7,239 nucleotides of DNA from Myxococcota bacterium (GCA_022710245.1 JAKLHH010000371.1:1-7239), one strand, 5' to 3'. Shown: positions 1 to 6,046, counted from the first letter of the stretch. Notes: generated by a model from the letters alone, not told the origin. Program-made: numbers and translations.

Positions 1-1
1 A

Positions 2-226
2 AGCAAGGGAGGAACGCCGATGACCGAGCCCCGCCGCCTCTTCACCCCGGGCACCCTCACCTCCGAGTCCTGCGAGCCCTGCAACCGCTGCATCGCGGTG
101 ATGTACTTCGGCGAGGCGCGCTGCACCGAGGCCGAGCGGCTCCTCGCCGGCCGGCAGCAGGTGTGCCCGGTCGTGCCGCCGCCCGCGCCGCCAGGTCCGG
201 CGGTGGGGCCGAGCGCGACCCTCTGA
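2..226 (+). CDS. Probable C-terminal end of an NADH:flavin oxidoreductase (OYE-like), 5' end outside window
   Basis: The frame is open from the window edge to TGA at 224-226. Counting from the ATG at 20, it carries a cluster Cys18-x2-Cys21-x2-Cys24-x10-Cys35 inside CEPCNRCIAVMYFGEARC. From memory of the family, this resembles the tail of Old Yellow Enzyme-type NADH:flavin oxidoreductases, where a C-x2-C-x2/3-C-x10-12-C motif after the flavin-binding barrel binds a 4Fe-4S cluster in the trimethylamine dehydrogenase and dienoyl-CoA reductase branch. It ends only about 33 residues after the last cysteine, in a Pro/Ala-rich tail, so there is no extra NAD-binding domain as in the long members. Alternative: AAGGGAGG at 5-12, seven nt before the ATG at 20, is an excellent ribosome-binding site, so a free-standing 68-residue Cys-rich protein is possible. 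The stop lies 9 nt before the next gene, suggesting an operon. The family call is moderately sure; the 5' end is undecided. Confidence 0.6.
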   Translation, partial: SKGGTPMTEPRRLFTPGTLTSESCEPCNRCIAVMYFGEARCTEAERLLAGRQQVCPVVPPPAPPGPAVGPSATL

Positions 227-235
227 GCGCGCGCG

Positions 236-823
236 ATGTCCCGCGAGAGCCCCGAGGAGGTCTTCGCCGAGGCGCAGGCGGCCATGGAGCGCGGGGACCG
301 CGCCGGCTGCTTCGTGCTCCTCCACGCGGACGACCTCATCCGCATCGCCACCCACGCGCTGCGCGCGCTGCTCCCGCAGGAGGGCGAGGCGGCCGCGCGG
401 CTCGAGGCGCTCTGCGCCGGCCACGGTCTGCCCGACGGGACGCTCGCCGCGGCGCGCGAGCGCTGGCGGCAGCTCCTCGCCCTCGCCGAGGAGGTGCGCC
501 GGCTCCCGCCCACCGAGGCCGCGGAGGCCTCGCGGCGGCTGCGCGACGAGGGCGCCGCGCTCGACGCCGGGCTGAAGCGGGCGCTGAAGCGGGCGAAGGA
601 GCTCGGGCTGCTCACCGCCGCGCTCGAGGAGGCGATGCGCGCCTGCTGCGGCGGCGGCGCCATCACCTCCAGCCTCTTCGTCGGCGAGCGCCTCGAGGAG
701 CTCGTCGTCGAGGGCGACAAGGCCTGGGCGCGCCGGCGGCAGGGGCAGTGGGACGAGGCGGTGGGCTTCGTGCGCGGGCGCGGCGGCTGGCTGATCAAGC
801 TGAAGGCGCGGCGACCGCGCTGA
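236..823 (+). CDS. Hypothetical helical protein, 195 aa
   Basis: I do not recognise a family. The ATG at 236 lies 9 nt after the preceding stop, so translation may be coupled to the upstream gene; only a weak GAGCG precedes it, and an internal ATG at 284 is the alternative start. The protein is predicted almost wholly helical, rich in Ala, Arg, Glu and Leu. It has no signal peptide or membrane segment, so it should be cytosolic. Residues 1-60 look like a short helical-hairpin unit, and the middle (about 85-135) is highly charged and could form a coiled coil. Around residues 137-146 a Cys-Cys-Gly-Gly-Gly turn breaks the helices. The C-terminal 50 residues (VGERLEELV, then GWLIKLKA) look like the most structured part. 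Third-position G/C is near saturation, supporting real coding. No function is assigned; neighbours give no clear hint beyond possible co-transcription with the flavoenzyme fragment. Confidence 0.8.
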   Translation: MSRESPEEVFAEAQAAMERGDRAGCFVLLHADDLIRIATHALRALLPQEGEAAARLEALCAGHGLPDGTLAAARERWRQLLALAEEVRRLPPTEAAEASRRLRDEGAALDAGLKRALKRAKELGLLTAALEEAMRACCGGGAITSSLFVGERLEELVVEGDKAWARRRQGQWDEAVGFVRGRGGWLIKLKARRPR

Positions 824-864
824 GCTCCCCGCCGGCGGAGGCTGGAGACGCGAGAGGCCGGGCG

Positions 865-902
865 CTCAGTACGTCGTCTTGATCTCAGTACGTCGTCTTG
901 AT
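865..902. repeat. 19-bp perfect tandem duplication across a stop codon
   Basis: CTCAGTACGTCGTCTTGAT occurs at 865-883 and again, immediately and without mismatch, at 884-902. On the minus strand the copy at 884-902 encodes the last residues (Ile-Lys-Thr-Thr-Tyr) and the TGA of the lipoprotein gene. The copy at 865-883 lies just past that stop and is shifted by one base in frame. The two copies occupy most of the short convergent gap between 823 and 885. Confidence 0.95.
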
Positions 903-1919
903 CGGCCCCGTGTCGACCACCTCGAAGTCGCTGCCCTTGATCCCGCCGAGCTTGGCGAGGTCGTCGTCGTCCCAGGTCGAGTCGGGCGCGCCGGACATGT
1001 ACCAGGCGCTCCCGTTGTCGGCGACGATCATCCCGTACTTCTTCAGCGCCGTCAGGATGACCTGGTTGTCCTTCGAGTAGCCCGAGATGTTGACGCTCGC
1101 CTTCAGCCGCACGCGCAGGCCCATCGGCGGCAGGTTCGTGTTCGTCGACGAGCTGGCGTAGTGGGTGGCGGGGAGCACATAGGCCTTCTGGCTCTGCGAG
1201 ACGGTGAAGCGGATGGCGTGGTTGATGGCGCCGGCCTTCACCTCGTCCCGGCGCACCAGGCCCGGGAAGATGGGCAGGCCCGCCGCGTCGGGAGAGGTCC
1301 AGCCGAGGGTGCGCAGCTTGTTCGAGCGGAGGTCCCACCTGGCGCCGCAGTTCGCCTCCCAGCTCGAGGCCTTGGGGAACGCGTAGCCGAGCTCATAGAG
1401 CACGCAGCCGCTGAGGTCGACGCCGATCACGTGGCGATCGCCGTCGCCGTCGGGGCCGCCCTCGATGGGCGCGGTGAGCGGGATCGGGTAGGGGCCAGGG
1501 TCGCTCTCGTCGGGCCAGGCGACGAAGTTGATCGTCACCGGCGCCGTGCCGGCCGGGATGATCAGGTAGGGGATGCCGTTCGGGGCGCCCTCGTAGACGG
1601 TGCCGAAGTCGGCCTTCAGGCTCTTGGCGGCGCCGATCGAGGTGATGAAGTTGGCCGAGTTGGCGTGGACCTTGTGGCTCGAGATGTCCGTGTTCCACGG
1701 GTTGTCGGCGGGGAAGATGGTGCAGCCGGTCGGCTTGGTCCCGTCGGTGGCAGGGCCGTGGTCGGCCGGCAGCAGGCCCTCGGGGTGGGGGCCGTCGCCG
1801 AGCGGTGGGGCGGTCTCGCGCCCAGGCGGCACGCCGTCCTTCGCCTGGGCGTCGCGGCTCGGGCCGGTGTCGCTGCAGCCGAAGAGAAACAGGGTGAGGA
1901 GCACGGCGGCGCGGTGCAT
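885..1919 (-). CDS. Exported lipoprotein with a conserved domain of unknown function, 344 aa
   Basis: The start is the ATG at 1919 (minus strand), chosen because AAGGAG lies five nt upstream and because it yields a proper lipoprotein signal: MHR, a hydrophobic stretch, then Leu12-Phe13-Gly14-Cys15 as lipobox. Residues 16-64 are a Pro/Gly/Asp-rich tether. The conserved domain starts at Cys66 and fills the rest. Notable motifs are PADNPWNTDIS (70-80), ESDPGPYPIPL (138-148), an acidic DGDGDRH (157-163) that could bind metal, DLRSN (196-200), AGLPIFPGLVRRDEV (213-227), LPPMGLRVRLKAS (263-275), LKKYGMIVADNGSAWYMSGAP (292-312, in two parts LKKYGMIV and ADNGSAWYMSGAP) and a final WDDDDL. I recall this motif set in uncharacterised secreted proteins of actinobacteria and other soil bacteria; no activity is known to me. 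It is divergent from the large surface-protein gene and shares its upstream region. Its base composition looks less GC-rich than its neighbours. Coding status and secretion are near certain; function is unknown. Confidence 0.9.
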   Translation of the reverse strand: MHRAAVLLTLFLFGCSDTGPSRDAQAKDGVPPGRETAPPLGDGPHPEGLLPADHGPATDGTKPTGCTIFPADNPWNTDISSHKVHANSANFITSIGAAKSLKADFGTVYEGAPNGIPYLIIPAGTAPVTINFVAWPDESDPGPYPIPLTAPIEGGPDGDGDRHVIGVDLSGCVLYELGYAFPKASSWEANCGARWDLRSNKLRTLGWTSPDAAGLPIFPGLVRRDEVKAGAINHAIRFTVSQSQKAYVLPATHYASSSTNTNLPPMGLRVRLKASVNISGYSKDNQVILTALKKYGMIVADNGSAWYMSGAPDSTWDDDDLAKLGGIKGSDFEVVDTGPIKTTY

Positions 1920-1924
1920 GAGGT

Positions 1925-1930
1925 CTCCTT
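1925..1930 (-). promoter_or_regulatory. Ribosome-binding site for the minus-strand lipoprotein gene
   Basis: CTCCTT on the plus strand reads AAGGAG on the minus strand, five nt before the ATG at 1919. It fixes the start codon: the reading frame stays open far upstream (to about 2447) only because the 13-bp repeats contain no stop codons. Confidence 0.85.
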
Positions 1931-1977
1931 GCGAGGTGAGTCGCCCTCCAGGATAGCAGGTCAGCCGGCCGCGCAGG

Positions 1978-2094
1978 AGGCAGCAGCAACAGGCAGCAGC
2001 AACAGGCAGCAGCAACAGGCAGCAGCAACAGGCAGCAGCAACAGGCAGCAGCAACAGGCAGCAGCAACAGGCGGCAGCAACAGGCGGCAGCAAC
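1978..2094. repeat. 13-bp tandem repeat (minisatellite), nine copies
   Basis: The unit is AGGCAGCAGCAAC. Seven perfect copies run head to tail from 1978 to 2068. Two further copies (2069-2081 and 2082-2094) carry the same A-to-G change (AGGCGGCAGCAAC). Beyond 2094 the pattern decays (GCAGCACGGCACGCGGCAGCAG). A 13-bp unit is not a multiple of three and has no stop in any frame, which explains the spurious Cys/Leu-rich and Gln/Ala-rich open frames across it. The CAG/CTG-rich units could form slipped hairpins, a usual basis for copy-number change. Confidence 0.95.
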
Positions 2095-2184
2095 ACGCAG
2101 CACGGCACGCGGCAGCAGGGAACGCCGAGGTCAGGCGCCGCCACACATGTGGCAGCAGCGGGCCACAACCCGCAGCAGGAGCGA

Positions 2185-2214
2185 TTGCGTCGTCGGTCCG
2201 AGTCGAGGGACAAT
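2185..2214 (+). promoter_or_regulatory. Weak candidate promoter for the large surface-protein gene
   Basis: TTGCGT (2185-2190) and GACAAT (2209-2214) are 18 nt apart and match the sigma-70-type consensus at 3/6 and 4/6 positions. A start near 2221 would leave a leader of about 24 nt. The hexamers are poor and GC-rich bacteria often use other sigma factors, so this is only a candidate. A five-bp inverted repeat (GTCGA 2202-2206, TCGAC 2214-2218) overlaps the -10. Confidence 0.3.
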
Positions 2215-2244
2215 CGACCCGCACCCAGCCTGGAGTGAAGAAGC

Positions 2245-5200
2245 ATGCGTCGACTCGCTGCGATGGTCCTCTGTGCGCTCTGCGGCCTCGCCTGCCAGAG
2301 CCCGGCGCCGACCGGCTCCACCGGCGGCTCCGTCACCACCTCTGGCGCGCCCGTGCTCGCCCCCTCGCGCCCCGGGGCGCGGCTCTCGGCGGCGCTCCCC
2401 TTCGACGCGCGCCAGGTGGTGAGCCAGGTGCGGCACGCCTGGACCAAGGATCGCGAGGCGCGAGACCCGCGCTACCAGGCCAGCCTCGCTGGCGGGGCGC
2501 TGCGGGTGCTCCCCGGCGGGCTGCGCGGCGGCGAGGTGCTACGCGCCGGCCGCCCGCTCGAGCTCGCGACGACGCGGGTCAGCCTCGGGCAGCGCGAGCT
2601 CTACCGCGCCGGCGCCGCGACCGCCGCGCCGGCCTTCCGCGCCTCGGGCGCGCGCGCCGAGCGCGAGCTGACCCCCACCCTGCGCGAGGCGATCGAGGCC
2701 GGCGACGGCCGCCTCGAGCAGCGCTGGCTCTTCGAGCGCCTCCCCGCGCGCGGCGAGCTGGTGATCGAGCTCACCGTGAGCGGCATGCCGTGGGCCGGCG
2801 AGCGCGAGGGCGTGCACCTCTTCCGGGCCGGCCGCGGGCTCGGCGTCAGCTACGGCAAGGCCACCGCGCGCGACGCCGACGGGCGCGCAGTGACGGTCGC
2901 CGCCGAGCGCACCGCGAGCGGGCTCCGCGTCCGCGTGCCGGCGCGCTTCATCGCGCAGGCCCGGCCGCCGCTCCTCGTCGATCCGCTGATCGGCGCCGAG
3001 CTCGCGATGGACACCGCGCTGCCCCGCGCGACCGCCGAGGACCAGACGGTGCCGCGCGTCGCCACGAGCGGCGCCGAGTACCTGGTCGTCTGGCAGGACA
3101 CCCGCGTCCTCGACGGGCGAAGCCACGTCTACGGCGCGCGCGTCAGCCAGGCCGGCGCGCTCGTCGACGCGACCGGCCTCGAGCTCTCGTCGACCGCCAA
3201 CAGCCAGTCGGCGCCCGACGTCGCCTGGGGCGGCACCAGCTACCTGGTCGTCTGGGAGGAGACCGGGACGCTGCCGGCCACCGTCGGCTACGACATCTAC
3301 GGCACCCGCGTCGACCCCACGAGCGGCGCGGTGCTCGACGCCGGCGGGATCAAGATCAACGGCGGCGCGGGCAACCAGAACGCGCCGCGGGTCCGCTACG
3401 GCGGCAGCCAGTTCCTGGTCGTCTGGCACTGGAGCGGCACCGGCTCGACCGGTTACGACATCGCCGGCGCGCGCGTCTCCACGGCGGGCACGGTCCTCGA
3501 CACCACCGCGCTCGTCGTCAGCAACGCGACCGGCAACCAGCAGTACCCGACGCTCGAGGCCAACGGCTCCACCTTCCTGGTCGCCTGGGATGACCTCCGC
3601 AACACGGCGACCAGCAGCAACGACATCTACGCCGCGCGCGTCAACTCCGGCGGCAACGTCCTCGACGCGACGGGCATCGCGGTGACCACCGCCGCCGAGA
3701 CGCAGCGCTACCCGGCGGTCTCCTCGAACGGCAGCGACTGGCTGATCGCCTGGGAGGACCGCCGCAACTACTCCATCACCTGGACCGACGTCTACGGGGC
3801 GCGCGTCTCGACGGCGGGGACCGTGCTCGACGCGGCCGGCATCGCCATCTCCGCCCTCGGCGGCGACGAGCTCAAGCCGCACCTCGCCTCGGACGGCGCC
3901 GACTACCTCGTCATCTGGGATGACGGCACCGTGATCCCGGGCAACGTGGGCGGCCGCTGGGTGAAGGCGAGCGGCAGCACCCCGGACCCCGGCTTCCAGG
4001 TGGTCGTCACCACGCAGACCGACCTCGTCTATAACAGCACGAGCAAGCACTTCTTCATCCCCCGCTACGGCAGCGGCCTGAGCAACGACGTCTTCGCGAG
4101 GCGGGTCCTCGGCACCGGCGCGGCCGTCGACACCACCGACGTGACCGTGTCCATGGCCTACAACGCCCAGTACTACCCGGCGGCGGCCTACGACGGCACC
4201 AACTACCTCCTGGTCTGGTCGGACAGCCGCAACTGGGCGAGCACCGGCTGGGACATCTACGGCGCCCGCGTCAGCACCACCGGCACGCTCCTCGACGCCA
4301 GCGGGATCCTGATCTGCAACGCGGGCGGCACCCAGAGCTACCCGGACGTGGGCTTCGACGGCACCAACTACATGGTGGTCTGGGAGGACCGCCGGCCGGG
4401 GAGCAGCGTCGCCGACGTCTTCGGCGGCCGCCTGACCAAGGCCGGCGCGCTCCTCGACAACCAGGGCTTCCAGCTCACCGGTCAGGTCTACGAGCAGCGC
4501 TTCCCACGCCTCGCCTTCGACAACCTCGGCACCTACCTGGTCGTCTGGCAGGACCACCGCAACTCGTCGAGCAACGGCACCGACATCTACGGCACCCGCG
4601 TCCGCGCCAGCGATGGCTTCGTCTACGAGCAGCTCTCCGGCATCCCCATCTCGACCCAGACCGCGAGCGAGACCGAGCCGGCGGTGGCCTTCGACGGCAA
4701 CACCTTCGCCGTGGTCTGGTCCGACGGGCGCACCAGCGCCTCGGCGCCGGATATCTACGGCGCGCGCGTCAACCTGAGCGGCCAGGTCCTCGACCCGACC
4801 GGCAAGGCGATCTCGACGGCCGCCAGCAGCCAGCTCTCGCCGGACATCACCTTCACCGGCGCCCAGTACCTGGTCGCCTGGCAGGATAGCCGCACCTCGG
4901 CCAACGGCTACGACCTCTACGGCACCTACCTCTCCGACCTGCTGGTCCCCGGCAGCGCGAGCGGCTTCGTCATCTACGCCGGCGCCGGCGATCAGTCGCG
5001 GCCCCGCGTGCGCGTCATCGGCAAGGCCCCGACCGTGGTCTGGGAGGACCGCCTCTCCTTCGACACGGCGTACTACAATCTGCGAGGCGCGCGGCTCGGC
5101 GGCACCGCCGTCCTCGAGACCTTCGTCCTCAGCGCCGACCCCCGCAACGAGCTGCGGCCGGTGCTGGCGGCGGGCAGCGGCGCCGCGGGCATCACGGCCT

Positions 5201-5937
5201 ACATGCACTACGACACCGCGCTGAAGACGATCCGCGTCGTCGGGCGCACCTTCCTCGAGAACTGCACCTCGAGCTCGCAGTGCCCGCCGGGCACCACCTG
5301 CTCCGGGGGGAAGTGCGTGCCGTGCACGACCAGCGCCGCCTGCGGGCCGACCTGCGTCGCCTGCTCGTCGGGCAGCTTCTGCGACGGCGTCAGCTGCAAG
5401 ACCTGCAACACCTCGGCGCACTGCGGCTCGAGCTGCGTCGCCTGCGGCGGCGGCACGCCGCTCTGCAACGGCACCGCCTGCGTCGAGTGTCTGGGGCCCG
5501 GCGACTGCGCCTTCGGCAAGGTCTGCCAGAGCTTCGTCTGCGTGTTGCCCCCGGACCTCGGCCCGCCGGACCTCGGCGCGCCGGACCTGAAGAAGCCCGA
5601 CCTCGCCGTCCCGGACAAGGGGCCGGCGCTCGAGGGCGGCAGCCAGGAGGGTGGCAGCCAGGAGGCGGGCAGCAAGGACGCGGCGGCCAAGGACGCCGCA
5701 GCCAAGGACGTGGCGACCGCCGACCAGGGGCAGGCGCAGGATGCGCCGGCGACTGACCTCGCCAGCGACGGCCCGCGCAGCGAGGCGGGCGCCGATCGCG
5801 GCGCCGGGGAGGGCGCGCCGCCCTCCTCGAGCAGCGGCTGCAACTGCCGCGTCGGTGAGGGCCCGCGCGCCGGCGGGAGCCTCCCGCTGCTCGCGCTGCT
5901 GGCGGCCCTGGCGCTCTTCCTGCGGCGGAGGCGCTGA
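2245..5937 (+). CDS. Large exported surface protein: beta-propeller-like repeats, Cys-rich modules, MYXO-CTERM-like sorting tail (1230 aa)
   Basis: Domains in order. Residues 1-17: signal peptide ending Gly-Leu-Ala-Cys17, a near-lipobox. About 25-265: an N-terminal beta domain ending PLLVDPLIG, a type I recall at the head of other myxobacterial repeat proteins. About 269-1003: roughly 14 repeats of about 52 residues, each with a Y/F-L-V-V-W core, an acidic D/E-D-x-R turn, D-I-Y-G-A-R-V and a G-x-V-L-D strand; the seventh is degenerate. 1007-1099: 20 cysteines in four modules. 1101-1125: four PDL units and a PDK at about five-residue spacing. Then a Gly/Ser/Ala/Lys/Asp linker to about 1196. 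1199-1230: Cys-Asn-Cys-Arg-Val-Gly, a hydrophobic helix and four terminal arginines, matching MYXO-CTERM tails that are cut by myxosortase-type proteases. The start has GGAG at 2232-2235, nine nt upstream. It likely acts at or beyond the outer membrane, perhaps in binding or adhesion (inference). No catalytic motif is seen. Confidence 0.9.
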   Translation: MRRLAAMVLCALCGLACQSPAPTGSTGGSVTTSGAPVLAPSRPGARLSAALPFDARQVVSQVRHAWTKDREARDPRYQASLAGGALRVLPGGLRGGEVLRAGRPLELATTRVSLGQRELYRAGAATAAPAFRASGARAERELTPTLREAIEAGDGRLEQRWLFERLPARGELVIELTVSGMPWAGEREGVHLFRAGRGLGVSYGKATARDADGRAVTVAAERTASGLRVRVPARFIAQARPPLLVDPLIGAELAMDTALPRATAEDQTVPRVATSGAEYLVVWQDTRVLDGRSHVYGARVSQAGALVDATGLELSSTANSQSAPDVAWGGTSYLVVWEETGTLPATVGYDIYGTRVDPTSGAVLDAGGIKINGGAGNQNAPRVRYGGSQFLVVWHWSGTGSTGYDIAGARVSTAGTVLDTTALVVSNATGNQQYPTLEANGSTFLVAWDDLRNTATSSNDIYAARVNSGGNVLDATGIAVTTAAETQRYPAVSSNGSDWLIAWEDRRNYSITWTDVYGARVSTAGTVLDAAGIAISALGGDELKPHLASDGADYLVIWDDGTVIPGNVGGRWVKASGSTPDPGFQVVVTTQTDLVYNSTSKHFFIPRYGSGLSNDVFARRVLGTGAAVDTTDVTVSMAYNAQYYPAAAYDGTNYLLVWSDSRNWASTGWDIYGARVSTTGTLLDASGILICNAGGTQSYPDVGFDGTNYMVVWEDRRPGSSVADVFGGRLTKAGALLDNQGFQLTGQVYEQRFPRLAFDNLGTYLVVWQDHRNSSSNGTDIYGTRVRASDGFVYEQLSGIPISTQTASETEPAVAFDGNTFAVVWSDGRTSASAPDIYGARVNLSGQVLDPTGKAISTAASSQLSPDITFTGAQYLVAWQDSRTSANGYDLYGTYLSDLLVPGSASGFVIYAGAGDQSRPRVRVIGKAPTVVWEDRLSFDTAYYNLRGARLGGTAVLETFVLSADPRNELRPVLAAGSGAAGITAYMHYDTALKTIRVVGRTFLENCTSSSQCPPGTTCSGGKCVPCTTSAACGPTCVACSSGSFCDGVSCKTCNTSAHCGSSCVACGGGTPLCNGTACVECLGPGDCAFGKVCQSFVCVLPPDLGPPDLGAPDLKKPDLAVPDKGPALEGGSQEGGSQEAGSKDAAAKDAAAKDVATADQGQAQDAPATDLASDGPRSEAGADRGAGEGAPPSSSSGCNCRVGEGPRAGGSLPLLALLAALALFLRRRR
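3049..5253 (+). repeat. Array of about 14 protein repeats inside the large surface protein
   Basis: Repeat units begin near each Pro-x-(Val/Leu) that precedes the Y/F-L-V-V-W core. Most are diverged at DNA level, but short identical words remain: TACCTGGTCGTCTGG occurs at 3079, 3241 and 4534, and the match between 3079 and 4534 extends to 21 bp. The unit near residues 592-642 (FFIPRY instead of LVVW) and the last two units are the most divergent. Spacing near 52 residues and the W-D-R pattern fit beta-propeller blades, but no structure was computed. Confidence 0.75.
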
Positions 5938-5945
5938 GCCGGCGG

Positions 5946-5968
5946 GTGCGCGGGCCAGGCCCGCGCGC
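5946..5968 (+). terminator. Candidate terminator hairpin after the surface-protein gene
   Basis: GCGCGGG (5948-5954) pairs with CCCGCGC (5960-5966) around a five-nt loop CCAGG, and the stem can be extended by a G-T and a G-C pair. It begins nine nt after the TGA at 5935-5937 and lies before the next promoter. No T-run follows, so intrinsic termination is uncertain. Confidence 0.5.
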
Positions 5969-5989
5969 AACCTACTGTATCAATTGAGC

Positions 5990-6018
5990 TTGACCCTGGT
6001 GCGGGGAGGCCATAGCAT
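5990..6018 (+). promoter_or_regulatory. Sigma-70-type promoter for the HU/IHF gene
   Basis: TTGACC (5990-5995, 5/6 to consensus) and TAGCAT (6013-6018, 4/6) are separated by the ideal 17 nt. The stretch just upstream (5970-5990) is clearly AT-richer than the rest of the window, as expected for a promoter. A start near 6025 would give a short leader of about 22 nt containing the ribosome-binding site. Confidence 0.7.
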
Positions 6019-6037
6019 CGCCTCATCGCCAGCGTCC

Positions 6038-6043
6038 GAGGAG
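6038..6043 (+). promoter_or_regulatory. Ribosome-binding site that sets the HU/IHF start
   Basis: GAGGAG ends three nt before the ATG at 6047. Although the spacing is short, this ATG gives the canonical HU/IHF N-terminus (MTKSDLI), so upstream in-frame starts, which would run through the surface-protein gene, are not used. Confidence 0.75.
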
Positions 6044-6046
6044 ACC

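Larger units (their letters stand above)
1920..2244. promoter_or_regulatory. Divergent intergenic region between two exported-protein genes
   Basis: This 325-bp stretch holds no convincing gene. From left to right it contains the minus-strand ribosome-binding site (1925-1930), a possible minus-strand -10 TATCCT (1955 down to 1950) without a clear -35, the 13-bp tandem repeat (1978-2094), decayed repeat-like sequence with scattered GGCAGCAG words to about 2180, the small palindrome CACATGTG (2144-2151), and a weak candidate plus-strand promoter near 2185-2214. Both promoters must lie here, so the repeat sits between or inside the two control regions. Confidence 0.75.

Noticed and set aside
824..864. 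Bidirectional terminator between the convergent genes (CCGCCGGCGG and flanks)
   Set aside because: The inverted repeat gives only a four-bp stem with a two-nt loop or a mismatched longer stem, too weak to call.
1978..2094. CRISPR array
   Set aside because: Units are 13 bp, directly abutting, with no spacers and no cas genes nearby.
2144..2151. CACATGTG palindrome as an operator
   Set aside because: Eight bp only, no second copy and no known regulator to link it with; expected by chance at some frequency.
1961..2224. Small Cys/Leu/Ala-rich open frame across the repeat on the minus strand, which could look like a membrane peptide
   Set aside because: It arises from reading GTTGCTGCTGCCT repeats; there is no ribosome-binding site, and all three frames are equally open.
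1920..2447. Upstream extension of the minus-strand lipoprotein to about 520 residues
   Set aside because: The extension is the translation of the 13-bp repeats and of the antisense of the surface-protein start. The ATG at 1919 has a strong ribosome-binding site and a proper lipoprotein signal.
879..3593. A 904-codon open frame on the plus strand spanning the lipoprotein gene, the repeat and the start of the surface protein
   Set aside because: It runs antisense to one well-supported gene and out of frame with another; it is Arg/Ala/Gly-rich as expected from shadow frames in GC-rich DNA, and the 13-bp repeat has no stops in any frame.
2539..5970. A 1143-codon open frame antisense to the surface protein
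   Set aside because: Its composition (Ala, Gly, Val, Asp, Arg) mirrors the codon bias of the sense gene, which has clear domains and a sorting tail; no signal or motif supports the antisense frame.
5651..6046. N-terminal extension of the HU/IHF frame back into the surface-protein gene
   Set aside because: It overlaps the sorting tail of the upstream gene, and the HU/IHF family starts at MTKSDLI with a GAGGAG just upstream and a promoter at 5990-6018.
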